From Puccinellia tenuiflora (lineage: Eukaryota > Streptophyta > Magnoliopsida > Poales > Poaceae): a stretch of DNA of 64,000 bases. The notes beneath the pieces were generated by a model. It did no database searches. It was given only the letters and a program-made list of their open reading frames with translations, and had not been told where the DNA came from. Numbering within the stretch: the stretch's first letter is position 1; every line of letters begins with the position of its first letter. Shown one piece after another: positions 43,672-55,079 of the stretch. A program made the translations under genes and the position numbers. Where the stretch lies: assembly GCA_012064385.1 (NCBI GenBank), contig QRDG01001367.1:310001-374000 (forward strand), written 5' to 3'.

Positions 43672-46600
43672 TGTAACAGCCCCAATTTGGTACCCTAAAA
43701 TACGGGCCAAATTTTCACTTTTGTGTTGCATTGCATCATGGCATACATACTTAAAATTGCTAAATCTGGAAATAAAGCAACACCTAAAAATGAAGACAAA
43801 GGAAGCAAAACCCTTCCTCACAATTTTCCAAACTAAATGCATTTGCCAAAATGGCCAAACCAAATGCAAAGCTCAAGGTGGCCAAATACCTTATTCTTGA
43901 ACTTCCAAATTGTTTAGGAAGTTCCCAATTTGCTTCTTATCCCCAATTCTCAATTTCCAAGTTTTGTCAAATGAGAAATGAATATGAGGACTTAAATTGG
44001 CTTATTTCAATTTCTAATTGTGGAACCAAGTTGAACTTTCCAAAAAGTTAAACTAAAAATATGGGGTGATTCATTATTATAATATGAGCTTCCCTAAATA
44101 TTTTCATAATTTATTGAAATGCCTAACTGCAACAAATAAATCTATTTTGGAAATCATCAAAAATGCCCTATTTAAGCTCCAAGAATAAATGTGGTGCAAA
44201 ACATTTTTAATTGCCTCACCAATTTTTGTGGAGCACCTAAGGGCTAAATGGAGCCTACTGGAATTTTTGAATAATTTCTAAACTTGCTTAAGTGGCTTGT
44301 TTAAATAGCTAAAACCTACTGTTTAAAATCAGGAAAAAGGAAAATGCAAAAAGAATAAAAATCTGACAGGGGGGCCACCCCTGTCAGCCTCCCCCTTCTC
44401 TCCTCTTCCTCACTGTGCGGGGGGCGACACTGGCGCCATGCCGCCCCGCACCATGCCGCCGCCCCACCCGCTCCCTGCTGGTCAAGGAGGACCCGGCCCG
44501 GCCTCCCTCTCGACCTGCTCCACCTGCTCCCCATTTCCCCCCTCCTTTTCTCTCTCGTGCAGCAACCCTAAATCGAGCCGCCGCCATGCCCGAGTCGTAG
44601 CTGCGCCCGCCGCCGCATCGCCGTCGACCCCGACCTCCCCAGGGCAAGCTGAAGGCGCCAGGAGCTCCGCCGTGATCCCTTCCACCTCCACGCCGACGGA
44701 ATCGAGCCGGAAGCCTGGGAATCGTCGACACCGTCCTCGTCTTCTTCCTCACGTCCGCCGGCCGCCGTGCACGAGTGCCACCGGCACCGGCCTCCCCCTT
44801 CACCGCCGACCTCACGCACGCGCTCAGGGTGAGCATGCGGTCCTTCTGGACATCTCCTCCCTCTCTCTCCCCCTCTGAGTCGCCGTCTTGCCGTCGGCCG
44901 AACCGCGTCTCCGCCGTAGCTAGTCGTCGGCGTCCCTTCCGGCGACAATATGGTCCGTAGCGCCGCCCGTAGCCTCCTCGTCGTCCCGTGGACGTGCGCG
45001 TCCACGCCGTCGCCGACGGTCACCACGGCACCGCGCCGGTCGTGGCGTTTGACCGCGGACGCGCGTGTGCCTGGCTGCCCGGCCTGGACTCGGCCTCCCT
45101 TGCGGATTGGGCCGGCACAAGGCCGGCCGGCTCGGCCACTGCCCCGGCCTGCGCCCGGCCTGGGCTGGCTCTGGGCCGGTGCACTCGGGCACCCACCCGG
45201 CCTGCAGCCCGGCCTGGCCGGCACAAGGCCGGCCCGTCTGCCCCTTTGCCTTTTCTTTTTATGAAATAAAGTGAAATTAAAACTTTTGTATCTTTTCGAA
45301 TATTGATCCAAAATTTGCAAATTAAATATGACAATGCTCAGAAAAACATTTCCTATCTTTGGGTAACATTGTTTTTCCCTTTTGTCTAAATAAAATTGCT
45401 GTGTTTTAAGAATTCCTAAAATGGGTTAAATAATCCCAAATCTGGGAAATTCATACCTTATTAAAGAATTGTCCAAAAATTATGAATTAAATATCAAAGT
45501 GATCCACATGTCAAATGCTATCAAACCATGCACTCATCACATCATGATCACAAACTTTTATTTGATGTTACTCATAATTTGATTAAAGGGATTAAATTCA
45601 ATTAATTAATTAATTTGCTATTTATTCATCGGTGCTCCGAAAATTTCAAATAAATTACCGATTTGATCGGAATGACGAATCCTATCCATTCTTGTCATGT
45701 TCATGCATATTTGAGCCACCTCTATAATAATTTAATATTATATAAAGAATGTGGCCACTAAGATAAATATGGGGTTGGTTCCAAATAATTGCACCAATTA
45801 TTTGGCTCCCCATTTAATTTTGCTTTTAATTTATATAATAATATCTTTGCATCAATTGGACATGACATCATGTGATTGAGCATTGCATCTTGAGTTCGTG
45901 TGATTTATGTGTTCTTTGCCTTTCTCTTTTGGGTATCGCTAGATTCCGGAGTCGAGGGTTCCCTCTCCTACCCCGACGAGCAATACTACGCTACCCGGCA
46001 GCAAGGCAAGAGATAACCTAACCTTCTTGGCATCTAGCATCCTATGGTTTTATTCAAATTATTTTATCCACCATAATATTGCATGCGGTTCAAATGTCTT
46101 TTTGGTAAATATTAGAATATCCTATGATTGCATGTTTTCCCTGAGCCAATCACATGTATCCCTACCTATGAACCCTAGTGTTTATGTGTTGGCCGGATAC
46201 AAAGTATAATTGTTGGTTATATGCTTAGCTATGCTTAGCCATGCTTACCTAGATGCCTTATGTCCGTTGTTAATTCCATTATTAATGATGTTGATGGAAC
46301 GATGCGGACTTGGTGGATAATGTTGATGCTTAATTAAAATGCTAAGTAGGCTTGGGTGAGTTGCCATCGGGGATGGTGTTTTGCCTCACTCTAGCCCCTA
46401 GGTGCGAGTTCTTGTCTCTAGACTCAAGATCGAGCGTGCTGCCATTGGTGGGTGTATGGGCGCCTTACTGACCGAATAACTTGTGCGGGCGTATCCAAGG
46501 GTCCTCTAGTTCGGTTTTCCATTTGCGTGTGAGTGGAAAAGATGATGTTGATGAGGATTTGTGTTTAGGACGTGGCGATGGGGTAGGGGCTGAGGCTGGG

Positions 46601-47587
46601 TAAACTTGCCCTGTGGCCACAGATGACTCTTGGATAGTCTCACGCGAGGTAAAGGTCTAACCGCGCCTGCTTGCCGGCCTTCCCCGGAAGAGGGCCAACT
46701 AGGTGAGCCGGACGGTACCAATGGATAAGGAGCTGGGATTCCCTCGGAACCTGGCGACTTCAAATAGTACACCCCTGCAGGGTTAATCTTTTCGAAAAGC
46801 CGTGTCCGCGGTTATGGACGACTTGGGAACGGATATACGAGACCATAGATAACTTTTAACCTAATTGATATGGCAGCTAGAGGTTGCATAACAAACATGA
46901 GATAAAGGTTCATTTCCTCGAGGGTGAGTCGAGGGAGTGCCTTTGTGTGAGATGAGTGGTGATGGTTGCAAGTAGGTTCAATGAGAACCGAAGATGAAAA
47001 TGTTACTCTCTTACCCCTTTATAAAAATACTCTGAGTAGACGAATGCCAAGTGTCTTTATGTTTCGGTTTATGAAAGTTAGCTTTATGCAAAAGAACTAC
47101 ATATAAAGCTTTAGAGCCTCCGTCAGTCATTGGGCCTATATCGCCCTACTAAACTTGCGAGTACATCGTACTCAGTCTCTCTTTGCTGCCTCTATGTATT
47201 TGTATTTCAGAGGAGGACGACACCGAGCGACTAGGTGGTTTCTTCGTTGACGTCGACTACTAGTCTGGGGTTCCCAGGTGGCAGCTTGGGACCGTGGAAC
47301 AAGCTGGCTTGGGTGATGTTTATCTGTAGGCCTCTTAGGCCATAATTTGCTTCTTGTTGTATTAGACAACGCTACTTCGCTTCCGCTTGTTGAATTGTTG
47401 GATCTGTGATCCTTTTGTTTGTAATATTTGTATTCTTCTCATTATATGAGTTGCTATATAATGTTTGTGTCGTAGAGTCATGCTTTGTGCCAGTTCTGTT
47501 CCACAAGTCTCGATCTTTGTTTTATACATTGATGGTTGTGTCGAATTCATAGCCTCTTTGTATAATTCCGGGGTCGGGGCGTTACAA
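43672..47587 (+). repeat. 5' LTR of element E
   Basis: 3916 bp. A GC-rich block (44385-45250) lies between AT-rich halves. A hairpin with 10-bp arms (CTGACAGGGG/CCCCTGTCAG, 44363-44387) marks the start of that block. Long open frames on both strands in the GC-rich block are not supported as genes. Confidence 0.9.
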
Positions 47588-47674
47588 GTTGGTATCAGAG
47601 CAGGACTGCCTGTAGGAAACCCTTTCTATTGGTCGATGTCGAGTCTAGTTCGTGAAAATTACTTTAACCTAAAA

Positions 47675-47836
47675 ATGAGTTGTGAAAACCCTCCTAGGAT
47701 TCTTTTTACTCCTTATCCAATTCACTCTGATCTTGGTGTTGTCTTACCTCTATTTGATTTTAACGGTTCTTCTGATCGTCGGCAAAGTTCTAAATCTTTA
47801 GGATCACGGGGTTGGGTTTCTACCTCTAGTTACTAG
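47675..47836 (+). CDS. Small ORF in element E leader
   Basis: A 53-residue frame starting at the ATG at 47675, about 75 bp past the primer-binding site, rich in Ser, Pro and Leu with no recognised motif. It could be an upstream ORF or the remnant of a gag N-terminus. Confidence 0.3.
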   Translation: MSCENPPRILFTPYPIHSDLGVVLPLFDFNGSSDRRQSSKSLGSRGWVSTSSY

Positions 47837-48154
47837 TTATAGCTACTCGTCTGCCAAATCTAAAACATGAAGAAAGGAAGTATGATGGTTCGTCAAGATA
47901 TTTCTTGCCTTAGCCCAAGATCTTGAACCGAAGGTCCCGGATTGTGCTAGGGCTCCGGTGTAATGTTTCATGAGGGTTGTCACCCTTGTGGGCATTATGC
48001 TATTGTGGGTCCCAGTACATGAAGCTGATCTTTAACCCAAGATCTTTTCTGTTGAACCCTAATGTTAATTCAATACCTACATCCGGAAGCACTCTAATGA
48101 TCTACCCTATCCATCGGAGTTAGATACTAACTGCGTCCTTGTCCAATCTACAGA

Positions 48155-48766
48155 ATGGCACAACATCCTCCGCTCTACCAAAACGAAGCCACTCCATGGG
48201 ATCAGTGGACACCCGTTGATCGGCATAAATCCCATACAACTAAAGATCTGCCCAAGAAAAGTTGTGAGCACCTCAACGGAGTTAGAGGGCCGGACACCAA
48301 TGGGATAGACAAACGCAAGTGCTACATCTGTAAGGAACCCGGTCATCTGTGCAGGGAGTGCCCCCTTCGGTACCCCGGTAGGAGAGGAGCACCACAAGGA
48401 AAAGGGTGCAGTCAGTGCGGAAGGGGTGGACATCAGGCGAGTCAATGCCACGGCAGTTGCCCGCACTGTTCCAACAAGCATCCACTTGGCAGTTGCCCAA
48501 CCGTTAGTGCCACTTGCTACCTATGCGAAGGGAATGATCATCCTCCAGCTGAGTGTCCTATGGAAGTCGTAGTAGACGCATTAAAGGATGCCCGTGATAA
48601 AATCGCTCAGGATGCCATCCACGCCCCGAGGAAGAAGCGCCAGAGGGTAGACAACCCCGGGAGACACGCCTGCTACACCTGTGGCCAGATGGGTCACTAC
48701 TGCTGGGAGTGCCCCAACGCCTCTGCTGACGAAGCTAAAGAGGACCCCATGCGTCCTTATGGGTGA
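48155..48766 (+). CDS. Five-zinc-knuckle protein of element E
   Basis: An intact 203-residue ORF filling most of the 1.5-kb interior. It has four canonical CX2CX4HX4C knuckles: C56-C69 (CYICKEPGHLCREC), C85-C98 (CSQCGRGGHQASQC), C121-C134 (CYLCEGNDHPPAEC) and C173-C186 (CYTCGQMGHYCWEC). A fifth variant, CPHCSNKHPLGSC (102-114), has one residue fewer before the histidine. A basic cluster PRKKRQR (158-164) could serve as a nuclear signal. Zinc knuckles bind single-stranded nucleic acid; retroviral-type gag usually has one or two, so five recalls CNBP-type cellular proteins. No capsid domain is recognised upstream. A nucleocapsid-like RNA-binding role in packaging is inferred. The start ATG precedes a short Pro/Gln leader, and no earlier in-frame ATG is evident. 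Confidence 0.7.
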   Translation: MAQHPPLYQNEATPWDQWTPVDRHKSHTTKDLPKKSCEHLNGVRGPDTNGIDKRKCYICKEPGHLCRECPLRYPGRRGAPQGKGCSQCGRGGHQASQCHGSCPHCSNKHPLGSCPTVSATCYLCEGNDHPPAECPMEVVVDALKDARDKIAQDAIHAPRKKRQRVDNPGRHACYTCGQMGHYCWECPNASADEAKEDPMRPYG

Positions 48767-49105
48767 GCTATGCATCAACAACCCTCTTGCTACAGTTTTG
48801 TTAATTCTGGAGCTTGCCTTCATTCATATCCATATCATATGCACTCATCCGTCAAATACCATTTGAGGAGATGGACTCCCCGATTAGGAGTCAAATTGTC
48901 CCTTGTTCTCTCAATAACCTATGGTTTTGGGCAAGAGTCGTTTTGTCTATCACCTTAAGCTATCTCCTTTCTCCTTCTGCCTCTTTGGCATGTCATGTTA
49001 GTTAGCTAAATCTATGCAACGAGGAAGAGGTGTGTTGTCATGTTTCCCTCATCCCTACTTCTACTCTAGAATCTCGGGACGAGATTCCTGTAAGGGGGGT
49101 AGAAT

Positions 49106-52100
49106 TGTAACAGCCCCAATTTGGTACCCTAAAATACGGGCCAAATTTTCACTTTTGTGTTGCATTGCATCATGGCATACATACTTAAAATTGCTAAATC
49201 TGGAAATAAAGCAACACCTAAAAATGAAGACAAAGGAAGCAAAACCCTTCCTCACAATTTTCCAAACTAAATGCATTTGCCAAAATGGCCAAACCAAATG
49301 CAAAGCTCAAGGTGGCCAAATACCTTATTCTTGAACTTCCAAATTGTTTAGGAAGTTCCCAATTTGCTTCTTATCCCCAATTCTCAATTTCCAAGTTTTG
49401 TCAAATGAGAAATGAATATGAGGACTTAAATTGGCTTATTTCAATTTCTAATTGTGGAACCAAGTTGAACTTTCCAAAAAGTTAAACTAAAAATATGGGG
49501 TGATTCATTATTATAATATGAGCCTCCCTAAATATTTTCATAATTTATTGAAATGCCTAAATGCAACAAATAAATCTATTTTGGAAATCATCAAAAATGC
49601 CCTATTTAAGCTCCAAGAATAAATGTGGTGCAAAACATTTTTAATTGCCTCACCAATTTTTGTGGAGCACCTAAGGGCTAAATGGAGCCTACTGGAATTT
49701 TTGAATAATTTCTAAAATTGCTTAAGTGGCTTGTTTAAATAGCTAAAACCTGCTGTTTAAAATCAGGAAAAAGGAAAATGCAAAAAGAATAAAAATCTGA
49801 CAGGGGGGGCCACCCTGTCAGCCTCCCCCTTCTCTCCTCTTCCTCACTGTGCGGGGGGCGACACTGGCGCCATGCCGCCCCGCACCATGCCGCCGCCCCA
49901 CCCGCTCCCTGCTGGTCAAGGAGGACCCGGCCCGGCCTCCCTCTCGACCTGCTCCACCTGCTCCCCATTTCCCCCCTCCTTTTCTCTCTCGTGCAGCAAC
50001 CCTAAATCGAGCCGCCGCCATGCCGAGTCGTAGCTGCGCCCGCCGCCGCATCGCCGTCGACCCCGACCTCCCCAGGGCAAGCTGAAGGCGCCAGGAGCTC
50101 CGCCGTGATCCCTTCCACCTCCACGCCGACGGAATCGAGCCGGAAGCCTGGGAATCGTCGACACCGTCCTCGTCTTCTTCCTCACGTCCGCCGGCCGCCG
50201 TGCACGAGTGCCACCGGCACCGGCCTCCCCCTTCACCGCCGACCTCACGCACGCGCTCAGGGTGAGCATGCGGTCCTTCTGGACATCTCCTCCCTCTCTC
50301 TCCCCCTCTGAGTCGCCGTCTTGCCGTCGGCCGAACCGCGTCTCCGCCGTAGCTAGTCGTCGGCGTCCCTTCCGGCGACCATATGGTCCGTAGCGCCGCC
50401 CGTAGCCTCCTCGTCGTCCAGCGCTCCGAATGCACCCCTTAGATCGTAGAAGGGTCCTCCCCGTGGACGTGCGCGTCCACGCCGTCGCCGACGGTCACCA
50501 CGGCACCGCGCCGGTCGTGGCGTTTGACCGCGGACGCGCGTGTGCCTGGCTGCCCGGCCTGGGCTCGGCCTCCCTCGCGGATTGGGCCGGCACAAGGCCG
50601 GCCGGCTCGGCCACTGCCCCGGCCTGCGCCCGGCCTGGGCTGGCTCTGGGCCGGTGCACTCGGGCACCCACCCGGCCTGCACCCCGGCCTGGCCGGCTCA
50701 AAGCCGGCCTGCCAGGGAAAGGTTTTCCCTTTTTATTTTCTAGCTGTTTTTAAAACTTAAATATCTTTTTGTATATTGCTTCAAAAATTGCAAACTAAAT
50801 ATCAAATTGCTCAGCAAAACAAAACCTTTCAGTTGGTAACTTTATCATGTCCTCTTGAGCAAAATAATTTCCCTATAATTAGGAAACCCTAAAAGGGTAA
50901 AATTGATGCCTAATTTGGGGAAATTCATAACTTATAAAATATTGATCCAAATTTTATAAATAAGATACCAATGTGTTCAACTTCTCAAATGCAATCAAAC
51001 CATGCTAATATTAAATCATGATCACAAATATTTATTTGATGTTATTCATAATTGGATTAAAGGAATTAAATTCAATTAATTAATTTAATTTGCTATTTAT
51101 TCATCGGTGCTCCGAAAATTTCAAATAAATTACCAATTGATCGGAATGACGAATCCTATCCATTCTGTCATGTTCATGCATATTGAGCCACCTCTATAAT
51201 AATTAATATTATATAAAGAATGTGGCCACTAAGATAAATATGGGGTTGCTTCCAAATAATTGCACTAATTATTTGGCTCCTCATTTAATTTGCTTTTAAT
51301 TTATATAATAATATCTTTGCATCAATTGGACATGACATCATGTGATTGAGCATGCATCTTGAGTTCGTGTAATTTATGTGTTCTTTGTCTTTCTCTTTGG
51401 GTATCGCTAGATTCCGGAGTCGAGGGTTCCCTCTCCTACCCCGACGAGCAATACTACGCTACCCGGCAGCAAGGCAAGAGATAACCTAACCTTCTTGGCA
51501 TCTAGCATCCTATGATTTTATCAAATTATTTTATCCACCATAATATTTGCATGCGGTTCAAATGTCTCTTTGGTAAATATTAGAATATCCTATGAATGCA
51601 TGTCTCTTCCCCGAGCCAATCACATGTATCCCTACCTATGAAACCTAGGGTTGAGGTGTTGGCCGAGATGAAGATAGAGTTATTGTTGTATTCATATGCT
51701 TAGCTATGCTTAGACATGCTTAGAAATGCTTAGCTGAAGTACTAGTTTGTCCGTTGTTGAATTCCATAATTATTGATGTTGATGGAATGACTCGGGCATG
51801 GTGGATAATTGTGATGCTTAATTAAAATGCTAAGACGGCTTGGGTGAGTTGCCATCGGGGATGGTGTTTTGCCTCACTCTAGCCCCTAGGTGCGAGTTCT
51901 TGTCTCTAGAACCAAGATCGAGCGTGCTTCCGGAGGTGGGGGCATATGGAACCCCCTTTGACCGAATAAGTTGTGCGGGCGTATCCAAGGGTCCTCTAGT
52001 TCGGTTTTCCATTTGCGCGTGAGTTGTGTGGGTGGAAAAGAGAATGATGTGGACGGTGGTGTTTAGGGCGTGGCGATGGGGTAGGGGCTGGGATGGGTAA

Positions 52101-53085
52101 ACTTGCCCTGTGGCCACTGATGACTCTTGGATAGTCTCACGCGAGGTAAAGGTCTAACCGCGCCTGCTTGCCGGCTTTCCCCGGAAGAGGGCCAACTAGG
52201 TGAGCCGGACGGTACCAATGGATAAGGAGCTGGGATTCCCTCGGAACCTGGCGACTTCAAATAGTACACCCCTGCAGGGTTAATCTTTTCGAAAAGCCGT
52301 GTCCGCGGTTATGGACGACTTGGGAACGGATATACGAGACCATAGATAACTTTTAACCTAATTGATATGGCAGCTAGAGGTTGCATAACAAACATGAGAT
52401 AAAGGTTCATTTCCTCGAGGGTGAGTCGAGGGAGTGCCTTTGTGTGAGATGAGTGGTGATGGTTGCAGTAGGTTCAATGAGAACCGAAGATGAAAATGTT
52501 ACTCTCTTACCCCTTTATAAAAATACTCTGATTAGACGAATGCCATGGGTCTTTTATGTTTCGGTTTATGAAAGTTAGCTTTATGCAAAAGAAATACATA
52601 TAAAGCTTTAGAGCCTCCGTCAGTCATTGGGCCTATATCGCCCTACTAAACTTGCGAGTACATCGTACTCAGTCTCTCTTTGCTGCCTCTATGTATTTGT
52701 ATTTCAGAGGAGGACGACACCGAGCGACTAGGTGGTTTCTTCGTTGACGTCGACTACTAGTCTGGGGTTCCCAGGTGGCAGCTTGGGACCGTGGAACAAG
52801 CTGGCTTGGGTGATGTTTATCTGTAGGCCTCTTAGGCCATAATTTGCTTCTTGTTGTATTAGACAACGCTACTTCGCTTCCGCTTGTTGAATTGTTGGAT
52901 CTGTGATCCTTTTGTTTGTAATATTTGTATTCTTCTCGTTATATGAGTTGCTATATAAATGTTTTGTGTCGTAGAGTCATGCTTTGTGCCAGTTCTGTTC
53001 CACAAGTCTCGATCTTTGTTTTATACATTGATGGTTGTGTTGACTACATAGCCTCTCTGTATAATTCCGGGGTCGGGGCGCTACA
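49106..53085 (+). repeat. 3' LTR of element E
   Basis: 3980 bp. Near-identical to the 5' LTR over the first 1.5 kb and the last 1 kb, but strongly diverged in two internal blocks. A 43-bp insertion starts near 50419. Confidence 0.9.
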
Positions 53086-55079
53086 TCAAACCTGCTTTGT
53101 TAAATCTTGTTATGAAAGAGCAATTTTCTGGTGCTAGTACTGATGATGCTGCTGCTCACCTTAATAATTTTGTTGAACTTTGTGAGATGCAAAAGTATAA
53201 GGATATGGATGGAGATATTATAAAACTAAAATTGTTTCCTTTCTCTTTGAGAGGGAGAGCTAAAGAATGGTTGTTATCTTTGCCTAGAAATAGTATTGAT
53301 TCATGGATTAAATGAAAAGATGCTTTCATTGGAAAATATTATCCTCCTGCTAAAATTATATCTTTGAGAAGTAGCATCATGAACTTTAAACAAATGGATA
53401 ATGAACATGTTGCTCAAGCTTGGGAAAGAATGAAATCTTTGATAAAGAATTGTCCCACCCATGGACTGACTGCTTGGATGATCATCCAAACCTTTTATGC
53501 AGGATTGAATTTTTCTTCAAGAAACCTATTGGATTCAGCTGCTGGAGGAACCTTTATGTCCATCACTTTGGGTGCTGCAACAAATCTTCTTGATGATATG
53601 ATGGTAAACTACTCTGAATGGCACACTGAAAGGGCTCCACAAGGTAAGAAGGTAAATTCTGTTGAAGAAACCTCTTCCTTGAGTGAAAAGATTGATGTGA
53701 TTATGTCTATGCTAGTTAATGGTAAATCTTTTGTTGATCCAAATAATGTTCCCTTAGCTTCTTTGGTTGCCCAAGAAGAGCATGTTGGTGTGAACTTCAT
53801 TAAAAATAACAATTTCAACAACAATGCCTATAGGAACAATTTTGGTAACAACAACTATAAGCCATATCCTCCTAATAACAATTATGGTTATGGTAACTCT
53901 TATGGTAATTCTTACAACAATAATAAGAGTGTTTCCTCTGATCTTGAAACCATGCTAAAAGAGTTTATCAACACACAAACCGCTTTTAACAAAACTGTTG
54001 AGGAAAAGTTGGGTAAAATCGATGTTCTTGCTTCTAAAGTTGAAAGCCTTGCTCTTGATGTAGATCTTTTAAAATTAAAAGTTATGCCTAACAATGATAA
54101 AGAGAGCAAGCCTTTTGCTAAAATCAATGCCATCCAAGTTAGAATTGATGATAATATTAGAATGTTGGCTGAACTACATGCTAGGTGGGAAAGAGAAAGA
54201 GAAGCCACTAAAAAGAACAATATGGTTAAAGTTTACACCATCATCACCACTAGTAATGTTCAGGTTTCACATGATAACAAGTCTATTAATGATAATGGTA
54301 AAGTTAACAATGTTGGCAATGTTTCCACTTCTCATGAAAAACGCTTAAAACTACCAAAAGATACCAAAACTGCTAGTGATAAAGGAGCTGAAATTTTTCG
54401 AACTATGGGAGATCCTTCTTCCATTACTTTTGATGATAATGATTTTGATTTTGATAATTGCAATATCTCTGAAGTCATAATGTTCTTGCAAAATCTAGCT
54501 AGAAGTCCTAATGCTAGTACTATAAACTTGGCTTTTACAAAACATATTACCAATGCTCTCATGAAAATTAGGGAAGAAAAGTTAAAACTTGAAGCTTCTA
54601 TCCCTAAGAAATTAGAAGATGGTTGGGAACCCATCATTAAACTGAAAGTAAATGATTTTGATTGTAATGCTTTATGTGATCTTGGTGCAAGTGTTTCTTT
54701 TATGCCTAAGAAATTCTATGATATGCTTAACTTGCCACCATTGGAGAGCTGTTGTTTGAACATTCATCTTGCTGATAATTCTATAAAAACACCTTTGGGA
54801 AGGCTTGATGATATTCATGTTATGGTTAATAATAACCTTGTTCCCATTGATTTTATTGTCTTGGATATTGAGTGCAAAGCTTCTTGTCCTATTATTTTGG
54901 GAAGACCTTTTCTTCGAACTATTGGTGCTGTTATTGATATGAAAGAGGGCAACATTAGATATCAATTCCCTCTTAAGAAAGGTATGGAACACTTCCCTAG
55001 GAAGAGAATGAAGTCACCTTTTGACTCTATTGTTAGAGCAAATTATCGTTTTGATGCTTCTTCTCTTGGAAATACTTGA

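Larger units (their letters stand above)
43672..53085 (+). mobile_element. Giant-LTR retrotransposon E (non-autonomous, chromovirus-like)
   Basis: Flanked by a perfect TCAAA target duplication (43667-43671 and 53086-53090) inside the gag of D. LTRs of 3.9 kb (43672-47587 and 49106-53085) begin TGTAACAGCCCC and end TTACA/CTACA. The primer-binding site TGGTATCAGAGC (47591-47602) is complementary to initiator tRNA-Met, and the purine tract TAAGGGGGGTAGAAT precedes the right LTR. The interior is only 1.5 kb and encodes a zinc-knuckle protein but no enzymes. Long LTRs, a TGTAACA start and a tRNA-Met site recall the Tekay/Del chromovirus lineage; that assignment is by analogy. Confidence 0.9.
43558..55079 (+). 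pseudogene. gag-protease of element D, split by element E
   Basis: The ATG at 43558 gives 38 codons to the insertion point (43671). The same frame resumes at 53091 and ends at TGA 55077-55079, about 700 codons in all. An in-frame TGA at 53313-53315 interrupts gag. The retrotransposon gag domain covers about 53110-53500 (RGRAKEWLLSLP and a conserved Trp/Tyr set). An Asn/Tyr-rich low-complexity stretch (about 53805-53930) occupies the usual place of the zinc knuckle, and no CCHC motif is seen. A Lys-rich linker leads to an aspartic protease (about 54640-55000) with CDLGASVSFMP as the active-site motif and IILGRPFL. The frame then ends without reverse transcriptase. Codon use is AT-rich, unlike the genes of the island. 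Confidence 0.88.

Noticed and set aside
44384..45334. Open frames up to 250 codons on both strands in the GC-rich block of the E LTR (repeated at 49818-50760)
   Set aside because: They are Arg/Pro/Ala-rich with no domain, occur in several overlapping frames, and lie inside an LTR; composition explains them.
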